Below, one piece after another: positions 45,046 to 53,213 of a stretch of 64,000 bases of DNA. Origin of the DNA: Oceanospirillum linum (GTDB lineage: Bacteria > Pseudomonadota > Gammaproteobacteria > Pseudomonadales > Halomonadaceae); assembly GCF_900182785.1 (NCBI RefSeq), contig NZ_FXTS01000010.1, positions 1 through 64,000 on the forward strand, read 5' to 3'. Position numbers and translations under genes: made by a program. The notes below the pieces were generated by a model. It saw only the letters and a list, made by a program, of their open reading frames with translations, was not told the DNA's origin and did no database searches. Within the stretch, counting starts at the first letter, position 1. Every line of letters starts with the position of its first letter.

Positions 45046-45774
45046 TCAGTTGTGCTGCAGGCCGGGAATACCGGACAGGTCTTCAATGCCATTTTCCAAT
45101 AAATAATCCACCAACACAGGCATGGCGACACCGGCGGCATCACGCAGATAAAATGCCGGAGTATCTGCAGATGCTTTCGGATCCACCACAATGCGGGCAA
45201 CATGATAAGGCGCAGCACTGGCCAGAAATGAAGCGGGTTGCACCTGCAACGAGGTGCCCACCACAATCACCAGATCCGCCGTTTGCGTGATCTCATGGGC
45301 AATGGGATACATAGGCACATCTTCGCCAAACCAGACGATATGCGGACGCAGCTGGCTGCCTTTATCACACAGATCACCGGGGTAGATATCGCTCTGTCCC
45401 AGATTAATCACCAGACGATCATCCAATGTACTGCGGGCTTTGCCAATCTCACCGTGCAGGTGTAAGACTTCTGATGATCCGCCACGCTCGTGCAGATCAT
45501 CGATATTCTGAGTAATCACCGTCACTTTAAAGCCGTCTTCCAGATGGGCAATCGCTTTATGGGCAGCATTAGGCGCTGCCTTGCGGATCTGCTGGCGACG
45601 TTCATTATAAAAGCGCAACACCAGTTCAGGGTCCCGCTGCCAGGCTTCAGGTGTAGCGACATCATGAACGTTATGATTTTCCCACAGGCCATCGCCATCG
45701 CGGAAAGTCTGAATACCGCTCTCCGCACTAACGCCTGCACCACTTAGCACCACAATGTGTTGTTGCTTGCCCAT
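45046..45774 (-). CDS. cobB: Sirtuin-type NAD-dependent protein deacylase, zinc-site-less
   Basis: NAD-dependent lysine deacylase. I use the ATG at 45774 (AGGA 5 nt upstream; 242 residues) because 45 upstream in-frame residues show no sirtuin homology. Motifs: LSGAGVSAESGI, TQNIDDLHERGG and catalytic H107 (HLHGE). Y56 and R59 (FYNERR) match the Tyr-x-x-Arg of SIRT5-class enzymes that prefer succinyl/malonyl lysine. The usual four zinc cysteines between HGE and the VWFGE motif are not present (only one Cys), as in a known bacterial subgroup. Gene symbol by family. Confidence 0.88.
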   Translation of the reverse strand: MGKQQHIVVLSGAGVSAESGIQTFRDGDGLWENHNVHDVATPEAWQRDPELVLRFYNERRQQIRKAAPNAAHKAIAHLEDGFKVTVITQNIDDLHERGGSSEVLHLHGEIGKARSTLDDRLVINLGQSDIYPGDLCDKGSQLRPHIVWFGEDVPMYPIAHEITQTADLVIVVGTSLQVQPASFLASAAPYHVARIVVDPKASADTPAFYLRDAAGVAMPVLVDYLLENGIEDLSGIPGLQHN

Positions 45775-45838
45775 ATTATCCTGCGCTCTCATTGTTCCTG
45801 TTATACCCGCCACCACCGGAGCACCCTTTACCGGTGTT

Positions 45839-46590
45839 TTAGCGGTCTGATGTCGGTTCAAAGACCCACCGATAAACCTGCTGACCGCTACCCAGATACT
45901 TACGCTCAAACGGCGTCAGTATCGGATCAGGCTCAATAGCCACAACCTGAGCAGCTGCGGTATCCAGCATTGAGGTTTTAACACCGCCCAGATCTTCATC
46001 CAGTGTTTCACTGGTAGGTAGACGTAGCAGACTAATGGCCTGAGCCATCTCCTGCACATAGATCTGCCAGTTACTGCGACACTCGAAGCGCCCCCCAGCT
46101 CTGCGATATAAGGCAGCATAGGGCCCCCTTGCCAGCGCAGTTTAAATTGACTCTTTTTAGGGTAAGGGTTTGGGTAAAGTAAGTAATGGCGTACAGGCTT
46201 CCAGCCTGCATCCACCGCTGAACGCCAAAAGTCCAATAGGTTGGCACGTACTAAGAGTGCATTATCCGGCAGCTCCCCTAACTTCCGGCTCAGACGATCC
46301 TCTGACTGATCAACACCGATCACAGCATGATCCGGAAACATCTGTGCTAACTGGCGTGTACTCTCACCAACACCGCAACAACTATCCAGAATCAAAGGTT
46401 TTTTCTGCCCCCGCAACCAATTACTGGCCTTATTAAAAGCATCAAGATTATGCTGTTGATAAGGTTTTTTGAATGGCTCCCGGCAGTGCTTAAAGACCCG
46501 ATCAACCAACTCATCATGGGGGCCATCCTGAGTCGTGTGAATCTCCCGGGAGTTACCAAAACTTTTATTGCCGTGGGGTCTGTGCTTCAT
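45839..46590 (-). pseudogene. TrmB-like tRNA (guanine-N7) methyltransferase, frameshifted
   Basis: From the ATG at 46590 (AAGGGGG 8 nt upstream) the frame encodes the SAM-binding part (ILDSCCGVGESTRQLA) and PNPYPKK, up to LPYIAELGG. At a run of six C on the plus strand (46091-46096; G on the coding strand) the frame breaks. One extra G would restore a frame continuing RFECRSNWQIYVQEM to 45839, about 250 residues in all, with the TrmB C-terminal motif. As read, translation runs into an unrelated tail ending at 45916. The N-terminus (HGNKSFGNSREIHTTQDG) marks a TrmB paralogue. A real phase-variable site, a decay mutation or a sequencing error are all possible. Confidence 0.8.
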
Positions 46591-46621
46591 GATGCACACC
46601 CCCTTGTATTGAGTGCCTGTC

Positions 46622-47479
46622 TCATGCGGGTGTTTCTCCCTGCTCAAAGCATCGCAGCATCTGGATTTCATCCGCCCAGATCTCAGGTTCTATTGTTTCC
46701 AATACCAGAGGAATGCCGTCAAAGCGATTATCCTGCATCAACCAGCAAAATCCTTCCAAACCGATTTCACCTTTGCCTAAGCTGTGATGACGGTCAAGGC
46801 GACTGTTTAATCCGCCTTTGGAATCATTAAGGTGCATACCGTACAGATAGTCAAAGCCAACCGTCCGCTCAAAATCAGTAAAGGTGTTATCACAGGCTTC
46901 TGCAGTCCGTATGTCATAGCCTGCCGCAAACATATGACAGGTATCCAGACAAACGCCAACACGTGTTTTATTCTCAACCTGATCGATGATGGTTGCCAGC
47001 TGATCAAAATGCCAGCCAAGATTGCTGCCCTGGCCAGCGGTACACTCGATCACCGCAATGACACCCTCTGTCTGCGCCAGCGCCCAATCGATAGATTCAG
47101 CAATACGCTTCAGGCATGCGGCTTCATCAATTTTTCTCAGATGGCTACCTGGATGGAAATTCAGATAGGTCAGCCCCAGCTGCTCACAACGCTGTAGCTC
47201 GTCCAGAAAAGCATCCCTGGATTTCTGCAGAGGTTCTGCTTCAGGGTGGCCCAAATTAATCAGATAACTGTCGTGGGGCAGAATCTGTTCCGGCTTAAAA
47301 CCGTGTTTTTCACAGCTGTGTTTAAACTTGCGGATCGTCAGATCATCCAGTGGCTTGGCCTGCCAGCGGCGCCGATTCTTAGTGAACAGAGCAAAAGCAT
47401 TAGCACCGATCTCTTTGGCATTTAAAGGTGCGTTAAACACGCCGCCACTGGCGCTGACATGGGCACCGATATACTTCAT
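46622..47479 (-). CDS. nfo: Endonuclease IV
   Basis: AP endonuclease of base excision repair with a trinuclear zinc site in a TIM barrel. 285 residues, normal length. Typical are MKYIGAHVSASGG at the start, LNFHPGSH, VIECTAGQGSNLG, GVCLDTCHMFAAGYD and HLNDSKG. The trmB-like gene starts 31 bp after its stop on the same strand. Confidence 0.96.
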   Translation of the reverse strand: MKYIGAHVSASGGVFNAPLNAKEIGANAFALFTKNRRRWQAKPLDDLTIRKFKHSCEKHGFKPEQILPHDSYLINLGHPEAEPLQKSRDAFLDELQRCEQLGLTYLNFHPGSHLRKIDEAACLKRIAESIDWALAQTEGVIAVIECTAGQGSNLGWHFDQLATIIDQVENKTRVGVCLDTCHMFAAGYDIRTAEACDNTFTDFERTVGFDYLYGMHLNDSKGGLNSRLDRHHSLGKGEIGLEGFCWLMQDNRFDGIPLVLETIEPEIWADEIQMLRCFEQGETPA

Positions 47480-47840
47480 TACATCACTCCTGAATCATTC
47501 GGGACCCGGGAATCCGGTACAAAATCAGGTTCATGCCCGACAACCCCAACACCACAGGACAGCCTGTGGGTAAAAGGCACTATTGTACCCGAAAGCCATG
47601 TTCCTGTCCGTTCCGGCACTGGCCGGAGAGCGTTAATCCTAAAGGCATTAGTTCTTTTATGGATTAGAGTGTTTGGTTATTTAAAATCAAAACTTGAATG
47701 CATAAATCCTTTAAAAACAAAAATATATACTCACTCTACCTACTAGTAGCCTCATATATTTAACCAAGAGTTAATCGTATCCGGTAGGCGGAATAGAGGC
47801 AGCAAGGTATGCTAGAGTAAATTTTTCAGGAGACTAGGAT
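47480..47840. other. Intergenic region between nfo and the sulfurtransferase gene
   Basis: 361 bp between divergent genes. One hairpin CACAGG/CCTGTG lies near 47552-47567 and a strongly A/T-rich stretch at 47680-47765. An open frame of 95 codons crosses it but lacks a ribosome site and protein-like composition. No clear promoter assigned. Confidence 0.5.
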
Positions 47841-48695
47841 ATGTCTGCAACCCCCCCTCCTCTGATTAATGCTCAACAGCTCTGTCAGCAGCTGCAGTCT
47901 TCCGATACCCCCGTGGTACTGGATTGCCGTTTTTTTCTGCAGCAACCGGCAGCAGGTCAGGAAGCTTATATGACCGAGCATATTGTTCGTGCTCAATACG
48001 CTGATCTGGATCAGCATCTTTCAGGAGCAGTCCGGGCGGGAGTAACAGGTCGACATCCCCTGCCTTCCAAAGAAGCTTTTACCCGCCAATTACAGCAATG
48101 GGGCATCACCCACGAGCGCCCTGTTGTCGTTTATGACCAGAATAATGCGGCAATGGCTGCGGCACGTGCCTGGTGGCTGCTGCGTTATGCTGGCATCGAA
48201 CAGGTGCAGGTATTGGATGGAGGGCTGGATGCCTGGCTGGCTGAAGGGCTGGCTACGGAAACGGGTGAACAGTGCAGTGACAATGCTCTGGCTGAAGAAC
48301 CGAAGCTGAATTGGCAGGATGAAAAACTGATCAACGCCCAACAACTACTGCTGAAAAAGCCGGTGCTACTGGATGCCCGCGGTATTGAGCGCTTTGCCGG
48401 TGAGGTCGAGCCGATTGACCCGGTGGCGGGCCATATTCCGGGGGCTCAGTGCCTTCCCTTCACAGAGTTGGTGGATGAACAGGGCATGTTCCTGCCACAG
48501 GAGCAGCTGAAAGAGAAGCTCAGTGCGCTGGATACCGAGGCCGCCACTGCCGTGTATTGCGGTTCCGGTGTGACAGCCTGTCACCTGATATTGGCCGCAA
48601 CCGTTGCCGGGCTGCCGGAGCCGCGTCTCTACGCAGGCTCCTGGAGCGAATGGATTACCGATAGTATCCGCCCGATTGAGACGGGTCGGGAGTAA
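47841..48695 (+). CDS. sseA: Tandem-rhodanese sulfurtransferase (3-mercaptopyruvate type)
   Basis: 284 residues with two rhodanese domains, an inactive N-terminal one (about 8-135) and a catalytic one (about 160-280). The active loop is CGSGVTAC near the C-terminus; CG(S/T)GVT is the 3-mercaptopyruvate sulfurtransferase signature, as opposed to CRxGx(R/T) of thiosulfate enzymes. ATG preceded by CAGGAGACTAGG. Convergent with the TRAP transporter genes. Confidence 0.9.
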   Translation: MSATPPPLINAQQLCQQLQSSDTPVVLDCRFFLQQPAAGQEAYMTEHIVRAQYADLDQHLSGAVRAGVTGRHPLPSKEAFTRQLQQWGITHERPVVVYDQNNAAMAAARAWWLLRYAGIEQVQVLDGGLDAWLAEGLATETGEQCSDNALAEEPKLNWQDEKLINAQQLLLKKPVLLDARGIERFAGEVEPIDPVAGHIPGAQCLPFTELVDEQGMFLPQEQLKEKLSALDTEAATAVYCGSGVTACHLILAATVAGLPEPRLYAGSWSEWITDSIRPIETGRE

Positions 48696-48708
48696 CTGGG
48701 CCAAGCAT

Positions 48709-48776
48709 GTGTCAGAAGTCGCGCGAAGGCGCGCCTTCCGACACAAGTACTCTGGCTCCCACGTTCTGCGTGGGAG
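48709..48776. repeat. Two REP-like hairpins between sseA and dctM
   Basis: Hairpin one: 48709-48724 pairs with 48729-48744 over 14 of 16 positions around a GAAG loop and is very GC-rich. Hairpin two: CTCCCACG (48756-48763) / CGTGGGAG (48769-48776) with TTCTG loop. The second resembles a CTCCCACG...CGTGGGAG repeat common between genes in gammaproteobacteria. They could also help terminate the convergent transcripts. Confidence 0.5.
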
Positions 48777-48794
48777 TCCATCATCTCACCAGAA

Positions 48795-50099
48795 CTACCA
48801 CTGCCCCACCACATAACCCAGCTTCTCCGGTAGCCAGAGAGCGATCCCCGGTACCAGCATCACCAGCAGTAGACTACAAGCCATAGCAGCAATAAAGATC
48901 AGTGCCCAGCCGATGGTATGTTCAAGACGGATACCCGCAATCCGAGTCGTGACCATCAGGTTTACCGCCACCGGTGGTGTGAACTGACCAATAGCAATAT
49001 TCATCGCCAGTAAAATACCGAACCAAACTGGATTCCACTCAAAGTGCTGCATCAACGGCAACAAAATGGGTATCAGAATCAGATAGATAGATACCGCATC
49101 CAGCAACATACCGGCCAATAAAACCAATAACATCACCAATAGCAGCAAGACCCAACCACTATCTGACAGGGAAAGAAGCGCTTCTGCCAGGTGTTGGAAG
49201 GTTCCCAGGGTGGTTCCCGCCCAGGCAAAAATACCCGCCAGCGCAATAATAAACATCACCACACCTGAGGTTACAGCTGCCTCGGTAATCAGCTCGTACA
49301 GAGTTTTAAAACTCAGATTGCGATAGACCAGCGTACCCACCAAGATACCATATGCGACGGCAACAACCGCAGCCTCCGTCGGTGTGAATAAACCGGACCG
49401 CAGCCCCCCTAAGATAATCACAGGAGCAAACAGTGCAGGAATGGCAGCTTTAAAGCTTTCCCACAAAGGGGGCCGCTCTGATGCTTCCGGATCCTCCCAG
49501 CCATGTTTACGGGCCAACCATAACGCCGGAACCAGTAGTGACAGACCAGCCAGCACACCGGGGAAAAGCCCGGCAGCAAACAGCGCTCGCAGATCAACAC
49601 CAGGCACCACAATGGAATAAAGAATCAAGGCGATGGAAGGTGGAATCAGAATTGCGGTAGATGAAGAGGCGGCAATCAAGGTCGCCGAAAAAGGTTGTGG
49701 ATAACCTGCTTTGCGCATACTTGGCAACATCACCATGGCAACAGCGGCAGCATCAGCCGGCCCTGAGCCACTCATACCACCCATAATCAAACACACAAGG
49801 ACCGCAACAACCGCCAGACCACCATGGCGCGGGCCAATAATCGCCTGAGCAAAACGCACCAGACTGGCAGCAACCCCTGCACGCTCGAAGATCAGGCCGG
49901 TAAGAATAAACAGAGGAATCGCAATCAGTGGATATTTAGCAACACTGTTATAGGTATTGGTGCCCAGTGTCGCCAGCATATCAGGCGACAGACCGGTCAC
50001 AATACCGACCACACCACCTAACCCCAGGGCGATAGCTACCGGCACCCCTAACAATAAGGCCAGCAGAAAGCTGACAATCATCAGAATATCAGGACTCAT
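48795..50099 (-). CDS. dctM: TRAP transporter large permease (DctM family)
   Basis: 434-residue polytopic inner-membrane subunit forming the sodium-coupled transport channel of a tripartite TRAP carrier. Many hydrophobic segments; conserved LLGVPVAIALG near the start, GGMSGSGPADAAAVA and FGILLAMNIAIGQFTPPVAVNL. Overlaps the dctQ stop by 11 bp, so translationally coupled. Confidence 0.94.
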   Translation of the reverse strand: MSPDILMIVSFLLALLLGVPVAIALGLGGVVGIVTGLSPDMLATLGTNTYNSVAKYPLIAIPLFILTGLIFERAGVAASLVRFAQAIIGPRHGGLAVVAVLVCLIMGGMSGSGPADAAAVAMVMLPSMRKAGYPQPFSATLIAASSSTAILIPPSIALILYSIVVPGVDLRALFAAGLFPGVLAGLSLLVPALWLARKHGWEDPEASERPPLWESFKAAIPALFAPVIILGGLRSGLFTPTEAAVVAVAYGILVGTLVYRNLSFKTLYELITEAAVTSGVVMFIIALAGIFAWAGTTLGTFQHLAEALLSLSDSGWVLLLLVMLLVLLAGMLLDAVSIYLILIPILLPLMQHFEWNPVWFGILLAMNIAIGQFTPPVAVNLMVTTRIAGIRLEHTIGWALIFIAAMACSLLLVMLVPGIALWLPEKLGYVVGQW

Positions 50100-50580
50100 G
50101 GATCACCTCTCCATCCTGCTTACCCTGCAGGCGATCAACAAGATTCTGAGTCATACGTACCATAATGGCTAACGCCATCACCGGCAGCCAAATCACATAA
50201 ATCCAATTAGGGAGCCCTAAACCAGGCGACAGGGATTCCCACTGATACTCTTCCAACGCGAACATGCCGCCATACCAGAGCGTAATGCCCATCACGATAA
50301 TGCCTGCCATCCATTGCAGGAGATACACCAGTTTCAACATAGGTTTTGGAAGATGGTGTTCAACCAATTCAATACGGATATGCTGATTATGCCGGGCCGC
50401 AACCGCAGCTCCAGCAAAGGTCAGCAACACCAGAAAAAATACCGAAAACTCTTCGGTGAAAGCAAAAGAAGCATCCGTGGCATAACGCACAATGACATTA
50501 CCCAAACTGATCAGACAGATAGCGATCAGCGCCAGACTGGCCAGCCAGGCCTCCGGACGGAATTTTGGACGACGGGACAT
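50089..50580 (-). CDS. dctQ: TRAP transporter small permease (DctQ family)
   Basis: 163 residues from the ATG at 50580, with four predicted membrane helices and the family's RxxNQHIRIELVEHHLP-like region after the second helix (ARHNQHIRIELVEHHLP). Couples the binding protein to DctM. Middle gene of dctP-dctQ-dctM; 126 bp after dctP. Confidence 0.92.
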   Translation of the reverse strand: MSRRPKFRPEAWLASLALIAICLISLGNVIVRYATDASFAFTEEFSVFFLVLLTFAGAAVAARHNQHIRIELVEHHLPKPMLKLVYLLQWMAGIIVMGITLWYGGMFALEEYQWESLSPGLGLPNWIYVIWLPVMALAIMVRMTQNLVDRLQGKQDGEVIHES

Positions 50581-50706
50581 AACAGCTCCGCAGGAACAAA
50601 CAGACACTCATTGAAAGACCATAGGCCGGTTACACCAGCCTACCGCCATCAGAAACAGTAAAGGCGACCGTCTTTCAGACTGCCGCCAGATCAAACCAAC
50701 GCGACA

Positions 50707-51714
50707 TCAGTTACGGTTAGCAACCGCTTCCTGAGCCTGTTTAACCAGTGCTTCACCGATACGCGGTGTCCATTTTTTATACACCGACTCCGTCGCCTTA
50801 ACAAAAGCAGCATGCTGTTCTGGTGTCAGATCTGTTACGGTTATGCCGCGTTCTTTAATTCTCGCCAACGTTGACTTTAGTTCACTACGGGATTTTTCTT
50901 TTTCCCATTTACCTGCGTCAATAGCCGCTTGTTTTAGCAGTTTTTGGTCTTCTGGTGAGAACTGACGCCACACCCGAGTACTCACACCAAAGACTAAAGG
51001 ATCCGCCATATAACCCCAGCGGGTTAGGTGAGCCTGACCAACCTGATCAATACGGGCGACATCAAAAACAGAGATCGGGTTTTCCTGCCCATCAACGGCA
51101 CCGGTGGTTAATGCAGGTTTTGCATCCGCCCAGCTCATCTGAGTCGGGTTAGCACCGAGAGCGGTAAAGGTATCCTGGAATAAAGGAGAACCCACAACGC
51201 GGATTTTCAAACCTTTAAGGTCTGCAGGCTTATCAATTTTCTTTTTAGAATTAGACAGCTGGCGGAAACCGTTTTCACCCCAGGCCAGTGGCGTAACGCC
51301 GCGTTTTTCGATGCCCTTAAAGACCGCCTTACCGGCTTCGCCTTCAGTAATCGCATCAATCGCCGCATGATCAGGCATTAAAAACGGTAGCGAGAACAGG
51401 TTCAGTTCTGGCACCTGTGGCGACCAGTTAATCGTAGACCCCACTGCCATATCAATCAGGCCAGAGCGCATCGCAGAAAACTCTTTCGTTTGGTCACCAG
51501 AGACCAGCTGAGAGTTACTGTAGATTTTCATATTAATACGGCCTTCCGAGCGTTCTCTAACCAGCTCGACCCATTTATCAGCGGCCTGTCCCCAAGGGAA
51601 GGCAGAAGGCAGTACGGTTGAAACGGTATATTCTTTTTTGTATTCCGCCTGAGCGAAAGGGCTGATCAGCAGACAGGTCGCCAGTGCAGCCATAAGGGTT
51701 CGACGTTTAAACAT
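50707..51714 (-). CDS. dctP: TRAP transporter periplasmic substrate-binding protein (DctP family)
   Basis: 335 residues with a Sec signal peptide (cleavage near AQA-E24). Conserved DctP features are the VLPSAFPWGQAADKWVELV opening, GDQTKEF, the substrate-clamping arginine region LKIRVVGSPLFQDTFTALGANPTQMSWAD and DGQENPI. Dicarboxylate-like organic acids are the likely substrates by family, but the ligand is not determined. Confidence 0.93.
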   Translation of the reverse strand: MFKRRTLMAALATCLLISPFAQAEYKKEYTVSTVLPSAFPWGQAADKWVELVRERSEGRINMKIYSNSQLVSGDQTKEFSAMRSGLIDMAVGSTINWSPQVPELNLFSLPFLMPDHAAIDAITEGEAGKAVFKGIEKRGVTPLAWGENGFRQLSNSKKKIDKPADLKGLKIRVVGSPLFQDTFTALGANPTQMSWADAKPALTTGAVDGQENPISVFDVARIDQVGQAHLTRWGYMADPLVFGVSTRVWRQFSPEDQKLLKQAAIDAGKWEKEKSRSELKSTLARIKERGITVTDLTPEQHAAFVKATESVYKKWTPRIGEALVKQAQEAVANRN

Positions 51715-51963
51715 TGTTCAGGTCCAGATTGTTAGCTTGCAGGATAGATTCGCATTTAGGTTGTCAGCTGCTTAAGGGTATTGAGCTGCCAGTTAGCATG
51801 CGGCCTGTCGGTTGGTCAGTAAGACCTTGTGGGTCGTAATGCCACCGAACATTATTTATGGGTAGTAGAAAAGCCGCAGGCCTGATTATAGCGGGGGCGG
51901 AAAGGCTTCGTAAAAAGAAATATTTAAACAGCTGATAATTTAAAGAAAGCCGCCCCCTGTAAA

Positions 51964-51982
51964 GAGGGCGTTTACGCCCTTC
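51964..51982 (-). terminator. Weak hairpin after the ParA gene
   Basis: GAGGGCG/CGCCCTTC around a TTTA loop, about 25 bp after the parA-like stop. The T-run on the minus strand is short (CTCTTTA), so a terminator function is tentative. The remaining gap to dctP (51715-51963) shows nothing clear. Confidence 0.4.
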
Positions 51983-52004
51983 ATAATCTACAAAAGTCTA
52001 ACCT

Positions 52005-52775
52005 CTACTCTGACAACAACTGAAACAAATCCACAAACTGACCGGTGAGCTTATGGCGCGGAACATGGTAGATCAAAGGTTTGCTTAACTGGTGGGACTC
52101 CCGCATTTTTACCGATGACATAAGATAGACCGGCAACACAGGGTGCCCTGCATCGACCAGCTCATTCACCAGTTGCTGTGGTAGCTTCGCCTGGGGTTGC
52201 ATCTGATTAACCACAATTCCCTCAACCTGAAGTTCCGGATTATGATCCATACGCATCTCATCGATATTACTCAGTAATTGCCCCAGTGCCTGCCGGGAGA
52301 AGGCATCGCAATCGAAGGGAATCAAACAGCGTCCGGCCCCGATAAGCGCCGACCGGGAAAAGAAATTCAGAGCTGGAGGCGTATCAATAAAAATCTGATC
52401 ATAAACTCCGGCCTGTTCCTGCAACATCTCTTTGAGCTTATAGATCTTGTAGCGTGATTCCAGCTTAGCCTCCAGGCTTTCCAGCTCACCATGGGCCGGC
52501 AGCAGATACAGGTTCTCCCACGGAGTCTGCCGGATCAACTGCTCCACCGGCTTACGCTGGGAGGAGATCGTCAGACACTGCTCAAAGAAATCAAACAATG
52601 TATCATGCATCTCCTGCACACTTTCGCCCGTGAGGTAATGACTGGAATTCCCCTGGGGGTCGAGATCAATCACCAGTGTTTTCAAGCCCTGTTGAGCACT
52701 GATTGCCGCAAGATTACAGGTGATACTGGATTTACCGACACCGCCTTTCTGGTTAAAAACTACCCTGATCATCAT
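52005..52775 (-). CDS. Orphan ParA-family ATPase
   Basis: 256-residue deviant-Walker ATPase with NQKGGVGKSSITCN (KGGxGKS Walker A, residues about 9-16), VIDLDPQGNSS and FIDTPPALNFFSR. No parB-like gene or parS-like repeats are next to it, so it is not a plain partition pair; relatives place chemoreceptors, flagella or other cargo. ATG preceded by GAGGGAG. Divergent from fabY. Confidence 0.88.
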   Translation of the reverse strand: MMIRVVFNQKGGVGKSSITCNLAAISAQQGLKTLVIDLDPQGNSSHYLTGESVQEMHDTLFDFFEQCLTISSQRKPVEQLIRQTPWENLYLLPAHGELESLEAKLESRYKIYKLKEMLQEQAGVYDQIFIDTPPALNFFSRSALIGAGRCLIPFDCDAFSRQALGQLLSNIDEMRMDHNPELQVEGIVVNQMQPQAKLPQQLVNELVDAGHPVLPVYLMSSVKMRESHQLSKPLIYHVPRHKLTGQFVDLFQLLSE

Positions 52776-53213
52776 CGCTCCCTCAGTACTGATACCTTTA
52801 TCATCCCGGCACAGGCTTTATCCCGCACCGCAGCATAAAACCTGAGTGTATTCATTTTATCGAATGGGGTCGAGCCCGATAGTGCCACCAGGGCTACTTG
52901 TATCGCGCAATTAAAAAGCGGTTAAAATACCGTTATGATTTCAAACAGAGAAGGCGTAAAAACCTGCATAAAATCCACATTTGACGGGCATTCAGCCATA
53001 GCCGCGCTGTTTGGTAAGTGATAACATTCTCCGCTTAATTTTTCAGGTCAGTGTTTTGTTTAAAACGCTGCCCTTCAGAGTTTAGCTTCCAGGTTGTGCA
53101 TCACCTCTTGGCCATCCCCAACGAGCTAAGCTGCAGGCTGACTTTCAGGTCATTCGTGCTATCCAGTATCGTTGCGACTCCATAAGTTGCGACACCGTTA
53201 TGAGGAGTGGGGC
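52776..53213. other. Intergenic region between parA-like gene and fabY
   Basis: 438 bp between divergent genes. Contains CGGT-TAAAAT-ACCG near 52919-52933 and a TTGACG at about 52981 without a convincing -10. An in-frame upstream TTG lets the fabY frame open at 53172, but I see no coding evidence there. Confidence 0.5.

Noticed and set aside
47459..47746. 95-codon open frame between nfo and the sulfurtransferase gene
   Set aside because: No ribosome binding site, starts inside nfo on the other strand, and the end is low-complexity A/T-rich sequence.
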